Below, piece after piece: positions 7,910-15,442 of a stretch of DNA of 64,000 nucleotides (the first letter of the stretch is position 1; every line of letters begins with the position of its first letter). The notes below the pieces were generated by a model. The model did not search any database and had not been told where the DNA came from. It saw only the letters and a list, made by a program, of their open reading frames with translations. Made by a program: the position numbers and the translations under genes. Source of the stretch: Clostridium sp. Marseille-P299 (GTDB lineage: Bacteria > Bacillota > Clostridia > Lachnospirales > Lachnospiraceae); NCBI RefSeq assembly GCF_900078195.1, contig NZ_FJVE01000007.1, positions 2,601,358-2,665,357 on the forward strand, given 5' to 3'.

Positions 7910-9304
7910 TTAATCATAAAGATTAACAACAATTCCTTTAATTCTTGTCATCGCTTCAATTGAATAACGAATTCCCTGAACACCAATCCCTGAATTTTTA
8001 ACTCCCATAAATGGGAAATGGTCTGGTCCTCTCTCCGTTTTATTATTTACTTGCACCATACCAACTTCCAATTTTCTTGCTACATTAAAAGCATTGTTAA
8101 TATTTTCCGTAAATACAGAACTTTGTAAACCATACTCTGATTTATTAGCAATATCAATTGCCTCATCAACGGTCTTTACACGTATAATTGGAAGTACTGG
8201 TCCAAATGGCTCTTCCCAAGCCACTCGCATATCGGTAGTTACATGATCAAATAGAGTCGGATAAATTAAATTACCCTCTCTCTCGCCACCGTAACGTAAA
8301 GTAGCTCCTTTTTCTTTTGCATCCTCAATTAACTCACTCACAAAATCTGCTGCTTTTGTATTGATTAGCGGCACAATATCAACATCTCCATATAAAGGAT
8401 TACCCACGGTTAATTGTTTCATTTGATCTAAGATCTTTTCAACCAATTGATCTGCTATTTCTTCTAGTACCAGTACTCTTTTTACTGCAGTACAGCGTTG
8501 GCCAGAATAAGAGAATGCTCCTGAAACTATGTTTTTAGCAGTTATTTCAAGGTCCGCATCTGGAAGTACAATAGCTGCGTCCTTTCCACCAAGTTCCATT
8601 AACAGTGGAACCATTTGAACTTTTTTAGCTATGTTCTGCCCCACCTCTGTACTTCCAGTGAAGTTAATAAAATTAATACCTTTATGTGTGATCAAATAAT
8701 CACCTATTTCACTACCTTTACCAGTAACTACTTGAATTGCATCGTTTGGTACCCCAGCTTCAACAAAAATTTCTGCCAAACGAACTCCACAAAGACTACC
8801 CATGGTCGCAGGCTTGAAAATAACCGTATTACCCGCAACCAATGCTGGAGCTATTTTGGAGGCAGCTAAATTGATTGGATAATTAAATGGTGAAATTGCT
8901 AGCACGACTCCAATTGGTTCACGCTCAACCAATGCAAATTTATTACTATAATATCCCGCAAAACTATCACCATTGATGCTTTCTCCATGAATATTTTTTG
9001 CTGTTTCAATTGTAAAACGTATAAAATCAGCAGTTCTGATAATCTCTGATTTTGCACTTTTTTTATCTTTTCCTACCTCTTTAATAAGAAGGTCTGTCAA
9101 CTCATCCACTCTAGTAACTAAAATACTTGCTGCCTTATAAAGAATTTCACATCGTTCATTTAATGGGACCGCTCTCCAAGTATCAAATACTTTTTTAGAT
9201 TTTAGAATTACTTCATCAATATCGCTCTTTGTCATAGCACGTACATTTCCTAATATAGAATCATTCAGTGGGGAAGTAATCGTAATTAATTGCTCGTTTT
9301 GCAT
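7910..9304 (-). CDS. gapN: NADP-dependent non-phosphorylating glyceraldehyde-3-phosphate dehydrogenase
   Basis: 464 residues from the ATG with AAAAGGAG upstream; an ATG nine codons earlier lacks such a site. It has the aldehyde dehydrogenase fold: NFTGSTEVGQ binding the dinucleotide, ELGGKDAAIVL with the catalytic Glu, and YSGQRCTAVKRVLV with the nucleophilic Cys. Features specific to GapN, as I know it from Streptococcus mutans, include AISPFNYPINLAASKIAPAL, WEEPFGPVLPIIRV and INNKTERG-like VNNKTERGPDHFPF. It oxidises glyceraldehyde-3-phosphate directly to 3-phosphoglycerate, giving NADPH and bypassing substrate-level ATP formation. Monocistronic, with its own terminator. Confidence 0.92.
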   Translation of the reverse strand: MQNEQLITITSPLNDSILGNVRAMTKSDIDEVILKSKKVFDTWRAVPLNERCEILYKAASILVTRVDELTDLLIKEVGKDKKSAKSEIIRTADFIRFTIETAKNIHGESINGDSFAGYYSNKFALVEREPIGVVLAISPFNYPINLAASKIAPALVAGNTVIFKPATMGSLCGVRLAEIFVEAGVPNDAIQVVTGKGSEIGDYLITHKGINFINFTGSTEVGQNIAKKVQMVPLLMELGGKDAAIVLPDADLEITAKNIVSGAFSYSGQRCTAVKRVLVLEEIADQLVEKILDQMKQLTVGNPLYGDVDIVPLINTKAADFVSELIEDAKEKGATLRYGGEREGNLIYPTLFDHVTTDMRVAWEEPFGPVLPIIRVKTVDEAIDIANKSEYGLQSSVFTENINNAFNVARKLEVGMVQVNNKTERGPDHFPFMGVKNSGIGVQGIRYSIEAMTRIKGIVVNLYD

Positions 9305-9781
9305 AATATTCTCCTTTTCACAAAAATTCATATCTCATATAACGAAATCATCAATACGCTCTTTCGTCTAAATTCTTTTCATATATACTTTTACTATCCT
9401 AACCTATTTTTCCAAATGTATCTCTTAGATATGTTATCTCCTATCTATTTTCTAGTCTTTTTATTGGATTCATTCCCTTAATAGTATTTCATATTACATT
9501 TATAGTATTTCATATAAAAACTATAGTAATTATATTAATTTATTTTTATGTTGTCAATAAATAATAATAATTACTAATATTATATGAAATTATCTATTAT
9601 AAAGACCATTTTATCCGCATACTTAATTAAGAACATTTTTTTCTTTAATATACTTAAGCTTATAATATAATTTAGAACAATATAACAGATTTATTATTTT
9701 ATAAAAACATCCATCTAGTTTATTGTACCATATTTTACTATTAATACCACACACTTTTACCAATAATATCCTTGAAATAAC
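9305..9781. other. AT-rich intergenic region upstream of gapN
   Basis: No gene seen in 477 bp. It holds a pair of 14-bp direct repeats ATAGTATTTCATAT (9482-9495 and 9502-9515, so a 20-bp period), close to where the gapN promoter should lie. Confidence 0.5.
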
Positions 9782-9941
9782 GTTGCCGGATCACTAGCGT
9801 TCCAATTGCCTATAAATTTTTAAAAAGTTGCTGAATCTGTAACGTTCCATTTGCTTATAAATTTTTAAAAAGTTGTCGGATCTGTAGCGTTCCATTTGCC
9901 TATAAAACAAAAAAAGTTGTCGAATCAGTAGCGATTCGACA
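9782..9941. repeat. 45-bp tandem array ending in the hcp terminator
   Basis: Four copies start at 9782, 9827, 9872 and 9916, so the period is 45, 45 and 44 bp. The core reads GTTGYCGRATC-N5-GCGTTCCA-TTGCCTATAAA with a T/A-rich tail. Only the last copy has both arms of the hairpin GTTGTCGAATC/GATTCGACAAC. The others keep one arm, so they look like duplicated and decayed terminator halves. A CRISPR array is excluded because there are no distinct spacers. Confidence 0.85.
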
Positions 9942-9943
9942 AC
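9909..9943 (-). terminator. terminator of hcp
   Basis: A perfect 11-bp stem (GTTGTCGAATC and its complement) with loop AGTAGC. On the minus strand it is followed by seven T residues. Confidence 0.9.
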
Positions 9944-10004
9944 TCTTATTAATTTTCAAACATTTTATCCTCTTATGAGAATCTTCTCCTAAGATTAAAT
10001 TGTA

Positions 10005-11666
10005 TTAGCCAACTAAGATTTTTAAATCATCTTCTACAGTACCAATTCCTGCAATACCAAAGTTATTTACTAATACGTTAGCTACATTTGGAGAAAGGAA
10101 TGCTGGTAATGTTGGTCCTAAGTGAATGTTCTTCACTCCAAGATATAATAAGGATAATAATACAATTACCGCTTTTTGTTCATACCAAGCAATGTTATAA
10201 GCGATTGGTAATTCATTGATATCTTCTAAACCAAATACTTCTTTTAACTTAAGAGCGATTAATGCTAAGGAGTAAGAGTCATTACATTGACCTGCATCAA
10301 GTACTCTTGGAATACCACCGATATCCCCTAAATCTAATTTGTTGTATTTATATTTAGCACATCCAGCGGTTAAAATAACAGTATCCTTTGGTAAAGCTTT
10401 TGCAAAATCAGTATAGTAATTTCTAGATTTTGCTCTACCATCACAACCGGCCATTACTACGAATTTCTTGATAGCGCCAGATTTAACAGCTTCAACAACC
10501 TTATCTGCCAATGCAAATACTTGTTCATGAGCGAATCCACCTACGATTTCACCTGTTTCAATTTCAGTTGGAGCCGCACATTTCTTAGCATGTTCAATGA
10601 TTGCTGAGAAATCTTTTTGTGTTCCCGCTTCACCTTCAATGTGTTTACATCCTGCAAATCCTGCTGCACCTGTTGTGTAAACACGATCTTTATAAGAATC
10701 CTTTGGAGGTACGATACAGTTTGTAGTCATTAAGATAGGTCCGTTAAAGCTTTCGAACTCTTCTTTTTGTTTCCACCAAGCATTACCGTAGTTACCTACT
10801 AAGTGTTTGTATTTCTTTAATTCTGGATAATAGTGAGCTGGTAACATTTCAGAGTGAGTATAAACATCAACTCCAGTACCTTCTGTTTGTTTTAATAATT
10901 GCTCAATATCACTTAAATCATGACCAGATACTAAAATACCAGGGTTTTTGCCAACACCAATGTTAACCTTAGTAATTTCAGGGTTACCATAAGTAGATGT
11001 GTTTGCTTTATCAAGTAATGCCATGCCATCTACACCAACTTTACCTGTTTCTAAAGTTAATGCAACTAAATCATCTACAGATAAAGAATCATCTAATAAC
11101 TTAGCTAATGTTGCTTGTAAGAATGCATCGATTTCTTCATTGTCATAACCTAATGCATTTGCATGTTTTGAATATGCAGATAAACCTTTTAATCCATAAG
11201 TAATTAATTCTCTTAAAGAACGGATATCTTCATTTGCAGTTGCTAAAACTCCAACATCGGAAGCATCTGCTTTTTTATCCACGTCATTTTTAAATGACGT
11301 ATCATCAGTAGAAGATGCATCCCAAAGTGCTGCTGCAGATAAATTTTCTTTATTATTTAATTCAGCCATTAATTCATTCTTGTAAACTAATGTTTCTTTT
11401 ACTCTATTATAAAATACTTCATCATCAAAGTTTGCATTTGTAATTGTTGTAAATAAATTTAAAGTAATGAAATGATTTAATTCTTTTGAAATTGTTTTTC
11501 CTTCGCTACGTAATCTAGTTGTAACTTCTGATAATCCTTTTGTTACATAGATTAATAAATCTTGCATTTTTGCAAGCTCTGGGGACTTACCACAGACACC
11601 AACTTTTGTACATCCAGTACAACCTGCTGTCTCTTGACATTGAAAACAAAACATTTTTTGATCCAT
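10005..11666 (-). CDS. hcp: hybrid-cluster protein (hydroxylamine reductase)
   Basis: 553 residues, the normal length. The N terminus [19 protein letters not shown] has the Cys-x2-Cys-x8-Cys-x5-Cys spacing of the class I cubane-binding motif (C7, C10, C19, C25). The conserved core follows: [82 protein letters not shown] and [15 protein letters not shown]. The family holds a hybrid 4Fe-2O-2S cluster and acts in NO and hydroxylamine detoxification. No hcr reductase gene is adjacent. It is divergent from a cupin gene, and a perfect inverted repeat at 11729-11752 sits at its promoter. The Crp/Fnr-type regulator at 14583 is a candidate controller. Confidence 0.95.
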   Translation of the reverse strand: MDQKMFCFQCQETAGCTGCTKVGVCGKSPELAKMQDLLIYVTKGLSEVTTRLRSEGKTISKELNHFITLNLFTTITNANFDDEVFYNRVKETLVYKNELMAELNNKENLSAAALWDASSTDDTSFKNDVDKKADASDVGVLATANEDIRSLRELITYGLKGLSAYSKHANALGYDNEEIDAFLQATLAKLLDDSLSVDDLVALTLETGKVGVDGMALLDKANTSTYGNPEITKVNIGVGKNPGILVSGHDLSDIEQLLKQTEGTGVDVYTHSEMLPAHYYPELKKYKHLVGNYGNAWWKQKEEFESFNGPILMTTNCIVPPKDSYKDRVYTTGAAGFAGCKHIEGEAGTQKDFSAIIEHAKKCAAPTEIETGEIVGGFAHEQVFALADKVVEAVKSGAIKKFVVMAGCDGRAKSRNYYTDFAKALPKDTVILTAGCAKYKYNKLDLGDIGGIPRVLDAGQCNDSYSLALIALKLKEVFGLEDINELPIAYNIAWYEQKAVIVLLSLLYLGVKNIHLGPTLPAFLSPNVANVLVNNFGIAGIGTVEDDLKILVG

Positions 11667-11728
11667 TCTTATTCTCTCCTTTTATGTGTAAATACGTTTG
11701 TTGTTTGATTTGATAGTTGCATTATATT

Positions 11729-11752
11729 ATACATATGGCATCGAATATGTAT
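11729..11752. promoter_or_regulatory. perfect inverted repeat at the hcp promoter
   Basis: ATACATAT-N8-ATATGTAT with both arms perfect. It overlaps the expected -35/spacer region of hcp, whose -10 is probably TATAAT at 11721-11726 on the minus strand and which has no good -35. This suggests an activator or repressor operator of the Crp/Fnr type, inferred from geometry only. Confidence 0.55.
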
Positions 11753-11874
11753 CTGAAGCAACAAATAAAAAATATTAAAATTTATTTTTTAGTATTTTGT
11801 CATTTTTTAAAAATCCTTTAACGACTATAATACCTTGGCATATACTATATAAGAACATTAAATGGAGAAAATAA

Positions 11875-12333
11875 ATGAATCCTTATAACCACAATGAATA
11901 CCATGATAACATGCATTTTTGTAATTTTGACCAAGGGCCGAATCCCTTTGTTACAAATTTAAAGCAAGCTACTATAAATAATAAAAATTTTCGCACTGCA
12001 CTTTGGACTGGATGTGATTTGCAACTCACGCTTATGTGTATTCCTAAAAACTCCGATATTGGGCTAGAAATTCATCCTGATGTAGACCAATTTTTATATA
12101 TTGAATGTGGGCAAGGCATAGTAATGATGGGTAAACATAAAGACTGTCTAAATTATCAATGCTATGCCTCAGAGGACTCTGCTATCTTTGTTCCTGCTGG
12201 AACATGGCATAATCTAATTAATACAGGATGCTGCCCGATTAAATTATTCACTATTTACGCACCGCCAGAGCACCCATGGGGTACGATTCACAAGACAAAA
12301 GCAGATGCTGAAGCATCTGAAAGGGAATATTAA
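11875..12333 (+). CDS. cupin-domain protein, mannose-6-phosphate isomerase-like
   Basis: 152 residues forming one cupin barrel. The first metal motif reads GLEIHPDVDQFLYIECGQG (G-x-x-x-x-H-x-D-x-x-Q/E) and the second is FVPAGTWHNLINTG with a His. The ending APPEHPWGTIHKTKADAEASE is characteristic of clostridial cupin proteins annotated as mannose-6-phosphate isomerase-like. The enzymatic role is not established; a metal is likely bound. It starts seven nt after GGAG and is divergent from hcp with about 200 bp between, so joint control is possible. Confidence 0.8.
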   Translation: MNPYNHNEYHDNMHFCNFDQGPNPFVTNLKQATINNKNFRTALWTGCDLQLTLMCIPKNSDIGLEIHPDVDQFLYIECGQGIVMMGKHKDCLNYQCYASEDSAIFVPAGTWHNLINTGCCPIKLFTIYAPPEHPWGTIHKTKADAEASEREY

Positions 12334-12405
12334 TAAATTCTTTTAATGATAGGGTCATTAAATCAGTCCCACTAACTTAACACGTCGTTTATTTTCAATG
12401 CAATA

Positions 12406-12460
12406 TAAAAAGAACACACTTTATAGGCGATCACCTACAATGGTGTGTTCTTACTCTTTT
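12406..12460. terminator. bidirectional terminator between cupin and cotJC
   Basis: A 10-bp perfect stem AAGAACACAC/GTGTGTTCTT, with an inner AGGCGATCACCT hairpin. T-rich on both sides, it serves two convergent genes. Confidence 0.85.
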
Positions 12461-12464
12461 ACAC

Positions 12465-13085
12465 TTATTGAATACTTTTTCCCTTCATTTGCTTGTCAAA
12501 TTCTGGATTAAAATAATAAAAATTCTTTGAATCTAATTGTGACTTCGTTTTTTCTAACGCTTCACCAAATCGTTGAAAATGTACAATTTCTCTTGCACGT
12601 AAAAATTTAATCGGTTCTCGAACATCTGGATCTGTGACTACACGTAAAATATTATCGTAGGTTGTTCTAGCCTTTTGTTCTGCTGCTAAATCTTCAAACA
12701 AATCTGTAATTGCATCTCCTTTTGATTGAAATTCTAAACTGGTAAAAGGAACACCAGCTGCTGCTTGTGGCCAAATTGCAGAAGTATGATCAATATAATA
12801 AGCATCAAATCCTGCAGTTTTTGCATCTTCTATAGAAATATTTTTCGTAAGTTGGTAAACAATTGCACAAATTATTTCCATATGTGCAAGTTCCTCTGTT
12901 CCAATATCCGTTAAAAGACCTCCAACCGCTTTATCTGGCATCGTATATCTTTGTGAAAGATATCTAAGGGAAGCTGATAACTCTCCATCCGGCCCACCAT
13001 ATTGAGTCATAATAAACTGCGCTGTTTTGGGGCATGTTATTTTTATATTAACCGGAAACTGTAAACGTTTTTCATAATTCCACAT
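12465..13085 (-). CDS. cotJC: spore-coat manganese-catalase-like protein CotJC
   Basis: 206 residues from MWNYEKRLQFPVNI, the usual CotJC start, with AGGAGG nine nt upstream; the longer frame adds seven unlikely residues. The ferritin-like fold of manganese catalases is visible in YGGPDGELSASLRYLSQRY, LLTDIGTEELAHMEII, DLAAEQKARTTYDNI and FLRAREIVHFQRFGEAL. These supply the Glu and His ligands of the di-manganese centre. In Bacillus the CotJ proteins are made in the mother cell and lie in the spore coat. Its start overlaps the cotJB stop (TAATG), so the operon is translationally coupled. Confidence 0.93.
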   Translation of the reverse strand: MWNYEKRLQFPVNIKITCPKTAQFIMTQYGGPDGELSASLRYLSQRYTMPDKAVGGLLTDIGTEELAHMEIICAIVYQLTKNISIEDAKTAGFDAYYIDHTSAIWPQAAAGVPFTSLEFQSKGDAITDLFEDLAAEQKARTTYDNILRVVTDPDVREPIKFLRAREIVHFQRFGEALEKTKSQLDSKNFYYFNPEFDKQMKGKSIQ

Positions 13086-13381
13086 TAATTTGTACCTCCT
13101 TCCCAAGGTAATGGACCATCAGTCCATGTCCAATGAGTTTTTCCTGCATATTCTGTCTCAGATTGTGTTGAATTATTTGTATTCGGATTTACACAATCAA
13201 CAATTAATGGTTCATACTGAGATTCATACTCTTTCAATGCCGCTTTTCTTTTTCCCATAACTTCAGCAAAATACCCTAAGGCCTGCTCATCGGTTGGATG
13301 AGTATCTAAATATAAAGATATATCGTTAACAGCAAAACTCGCTTCATTGATTTCCTTTAAAAGTTCTTGTCTACTTGACAT
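13085..13381 (-). CDS. cotJB: spore coat peptide assembly protein CotJB
   Basis: 98 residues from MSSRQELLKEINEASFAVND, chosen because GGAGG lies eight nt upstream; an ATG two codons earlier is too close to the ribosome binding site. CotJB hallmarks are LYLDTHPTDEQALGYF and the Trp-rich end THWTWTDGPLPWEGG. It is thought to act with CotJA and CotJC in coat assembly. The start overlaps the end of cotJA by 11 bp. A 20-residue Asn/Ser/Thr-rich insert (VNPNTNNSTQSE) before the Trp-rich tail looks longer than in Bacillus. Confidence 0.9.
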   Translation of the reverse strand: MSSRQELLKEINEASFAVNDISLYLDTHPTDEQALGYFAEVMGKRKAALKEYESQYEPLIVDCVNPNTNNSTQSETEYAGKTHWTWTDGPLPWEGGTN

Positions 13382-13574
13382 CCTCATCACCTCCACAATA
13401 AAATGGTTTATTTAGTTCTGGGAATATAGTTCCTTCCTTTAAAGCTTTACATAAATCGTAAGTGTCCCTCCACTTCTGGCAAGGAATTGTTGCCATAGCA
13501 ATTGTCTGTTCCTGTGAGCAGCAACATGTTTTATGCTCTGTATTTTGTAAATCTGTTACTAAGGTAGATTCCAT
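13371..13574 (-). CDS. cotJA: spore coat protein CotJA
   Basis: 67 residues. The CotJA core is MATIPCQKWRDTYDLCKALKEGTIFPELNKPF, in the second half, with an N-terminal Cys triplet TCCCSQEQ. AGGAGG lies about eight nt before the ATG. It is the first gene of cotJABC. The 313-bp gap upstream holds its promoter, probably read by a mother-cell sigma factor, although I could not fix a convincing sigma-E site. Confidence 0.88.
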   Translation of the reverse strand: MESTLVTDLQNTEHKTCCCSQEQTIAMATIPCQKWRDTYDLCKALKEGTIFPELNKPFYCGGDEDVK

Positions 13575-13769
13575 AAGCTTGACCTCCTGTCTTTAAAAAA
13601 GTGATTTTTAAAATACTTTTATAAAATTAATTCGTAACTATGATACAACTTTAGTATTTGCAAACATTTCTTTTTTAGCTTGTATTATCTATGTAAGAAT
13701 GAATAGTATTTTCCTTTTTTAGATTAGATTAACTGTAGATAGATTTAATAACAGATTCCATAAATTTAT

Positions 13770-13847
13770 TAAATAAAAAACCAACTACTTTTGAAATACC
13801 TTAATACCATTTCTTATTTAAGGCGACTTCATATTATAGTTGGTTTA
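13770..13847 (-). terminator. terminator of the 13889-14245 gene
   Basis: Outer arms AAACCAACTA (13778-13787) and TAGTTGGTTT (13837-13846) with an inner CCTTAA/TTAAGG stem. On the minus strand it ends in TTTTTTATTT. No gene is seen in the rest of 13575-13888. Confidence 0.75.
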
Positions 13848-13888
13848 TTCTTTGACTAATTTATAATTATCTTCTTTATATCTATTAA

Positions 13889-14245
13889 TTACATTCTAAA
13901 ATTTTCACCAATGATTTCTCCAGTTTCAATATCAACAAGCTTACATATATTTCCCAATAAATCAAATTTATTTGACTGAAATGTCACCAAATATACTTGT
14001 TTATTTTCGTAAGTTAAGTCAATCTTAAATGTATTTTCATTAATTTGCTCATTAGGAATCTGAACGATTTCTACCGTACCATTTTGATAATTTCCAATTT
14101 CATTCTTTTCAATTTCCTCTAATTGCTTCCACGTATCTAATAAGATTATTCTTGTATCATTATTCTTATATTTATTATTTAAAAACACACAGATTGATGC
14201 TATAACAAGAACAAAAATTGTAATAGAGAAAACTTTTTTCTTCAT
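13889..14245 (-). CDS. small membrane-anchored hypothetical protein
   Basis: 118 residues. A Lys-rich start then FSITIFVLVIASICVFL (about residues 6-22) gives a signal anchor. The rest is a small hydrophilic domain with alternating beta-like stretches (VEIVQIP, FKIDLTYENKQVYLVTFQ). GGAGTG lies nine nt upstream of the ATG. No family recognised. Monocistronic with its own terminator. In architecture, but not clearly in sequence, it resembles the protein at 4992-5384. Confidence 0.6.
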   Translation of the reverse strand: MKKKVFSITIFVLVIASICVFLNNKYKNNDTRIILLDTWKQLEEIEKNEIGNYQNGTVEIVQIPNEQINENTFKIDLTYENKQVYLVTFQSNKFDLLGNICKLVDIETGEIIGENFRM

Positions 14246-14582
14246 TTTAATTACACTCCTTCACTCCATACAGTAAATTCTTATACTAGTTGCTACTTCA
14301 TCGAATGCTTATGTTTTGTTTACTACCTTCTGAGTTAAACATTTAATACGCCCATATATATTATTATATACCATATATTTCCAGATAAGTACACTCCTAT
14401 AAAATAATATAAGTGCAATCATTCATTTAAAGGATAATAGTCGTAGAGATAAGAAGGAAAAATCACTTGAATTATTGCTTCAATATGATAAACTAAAGAA
14501 ACTTAGGAAAATAACTTATTATATTTATAACGTTTATCAACTCCTTAACTATATAGATTTAATTTAAAGAAAGGCATTATTT

Positions 14583-15287
14583 ATGGAACAATATTTTAAA
14601 ATACTTAAGAATTGTCCTTTATTCCGCACATTTTCGGATTCTGACTTTGCACATATATTACCATGTTTAAATATTCAAGTAAAAAAATACAAAGCAGATG
14701 ACTTTATATTTTTATTAGGGGAACAAGTTGATTCTATTGGTATTGTACTAGAAGGAAACTTAGAAATCATAAAAGAGAACCTTGTAGGAAATCGCCATAT
14801 CATCGCATCATTGGGTCCCTCTAATATATTTGCCGAGGGAATTGTCTGCACGAAAGATCGTATTTCTCCAGTAAGTGTACTAACCAAAACGGAAGCCACC
14901 GTTATGTTAATCCCATATCAAAAAGTCATAACAAGTTGTGAAAAAACATGTGATTTTCATATTCAACTCATTCAAAATATGATGATATTACTTGGTGAAA
15001 AAAACTATGTACTAAATCATAAAATTGATTTACTAATGATTAAGGGCATGAAAGAAAAACTGGCTACCTTCCTTTTATATGAAGCTAAAAGACATAATAG
15101 CAGTCGGTTTGATATTGATTTTAATCGAAACGAACTCGCCGAATATTTAAACGTTTCACGCCCATCAATGAGCCGTGAATTAGCCAATATGAAGGATGAT
15201 GGTATCATTGATTATCATATGAATTCCTTTCACATACTCTCAATAGAAAAATTGAAACAATGTATTGATGAGGGCTTATTGATTTAA
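14583..15287 (+). CDS. Crp/Fnr-family transcriptional regulator
   Basis: 234 residues. An N-terminal cyclic-nucleotide-binding-like barrel covers about residues 10-130 (CPLFRTFSDSDFAHILPCL, GNLEIIKENLVGNRHIIASLGPSNIFAE). A dimerisation helix follows, then the DNA-binding HTH FDIDFNRNELAEYLNVSRPSMSRELANMK. The cAMP-contacting residues of Crp and the four-Cys cluster of Fnr are not seen, although C11, C28 and two later Cys residues are present. The architecture is like the HcpR-type regulators that control hcp in anaerobes, and hcp is 3 kb away. Control of hcp is an inference. The start follows GAAAGG. Confidence 0.85.
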   Translation: MEQYFKILKNCPLFRTFSDSDFAHILPCLNIQVKKYKADDFIFLLGEQVDSIGIVLEGNLEIIKENLVGNRHIIASLGPSNIFAEGIVCTKDRISPVSVLTKTEATVMLIPYQKVITSCEKTCDFHIQLIQNMMILLGEKNYVLNHKIDLLMIKGMKEKLATFLLYEAKRHNSSRFDIDFNRNELAEYLNVSRPSMSRELANMKDDGIIDYHMNSFHILSIEKLKQCIDEGLLI

Positions 15288-15348
15288 GATAGAATTAACT
15301 AGATAACTAATTTAAACTTACGAATCATATGAATAAACTCCCTTATAT

Positions 15349-15394
15349 AAAAAGAGCCGATAGTTTTGAATTCTTTCTCACTAATTATCGGCTC
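15349..15394. terminator. terminator shared by the regulator and the GH74 gene
   Basis: A perfect 9-bp stem GAGCCGATA/TATCGGCTC. On the minus strand it is followed by TTTTT, which fits the GH74 gene best. Confidence 0.75.
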
Positions 15395-15442
15395 CATACT
15401 TAACATCTGATTCATTTATAACGATTTCAATGTAAAACATTA

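Noticed and set aside
9782..9941. CRISPR array
   Set aside because: Units are contiguous, degenerate and lack unique spacers; no cas genes are present. The same holds for 50235-50469.
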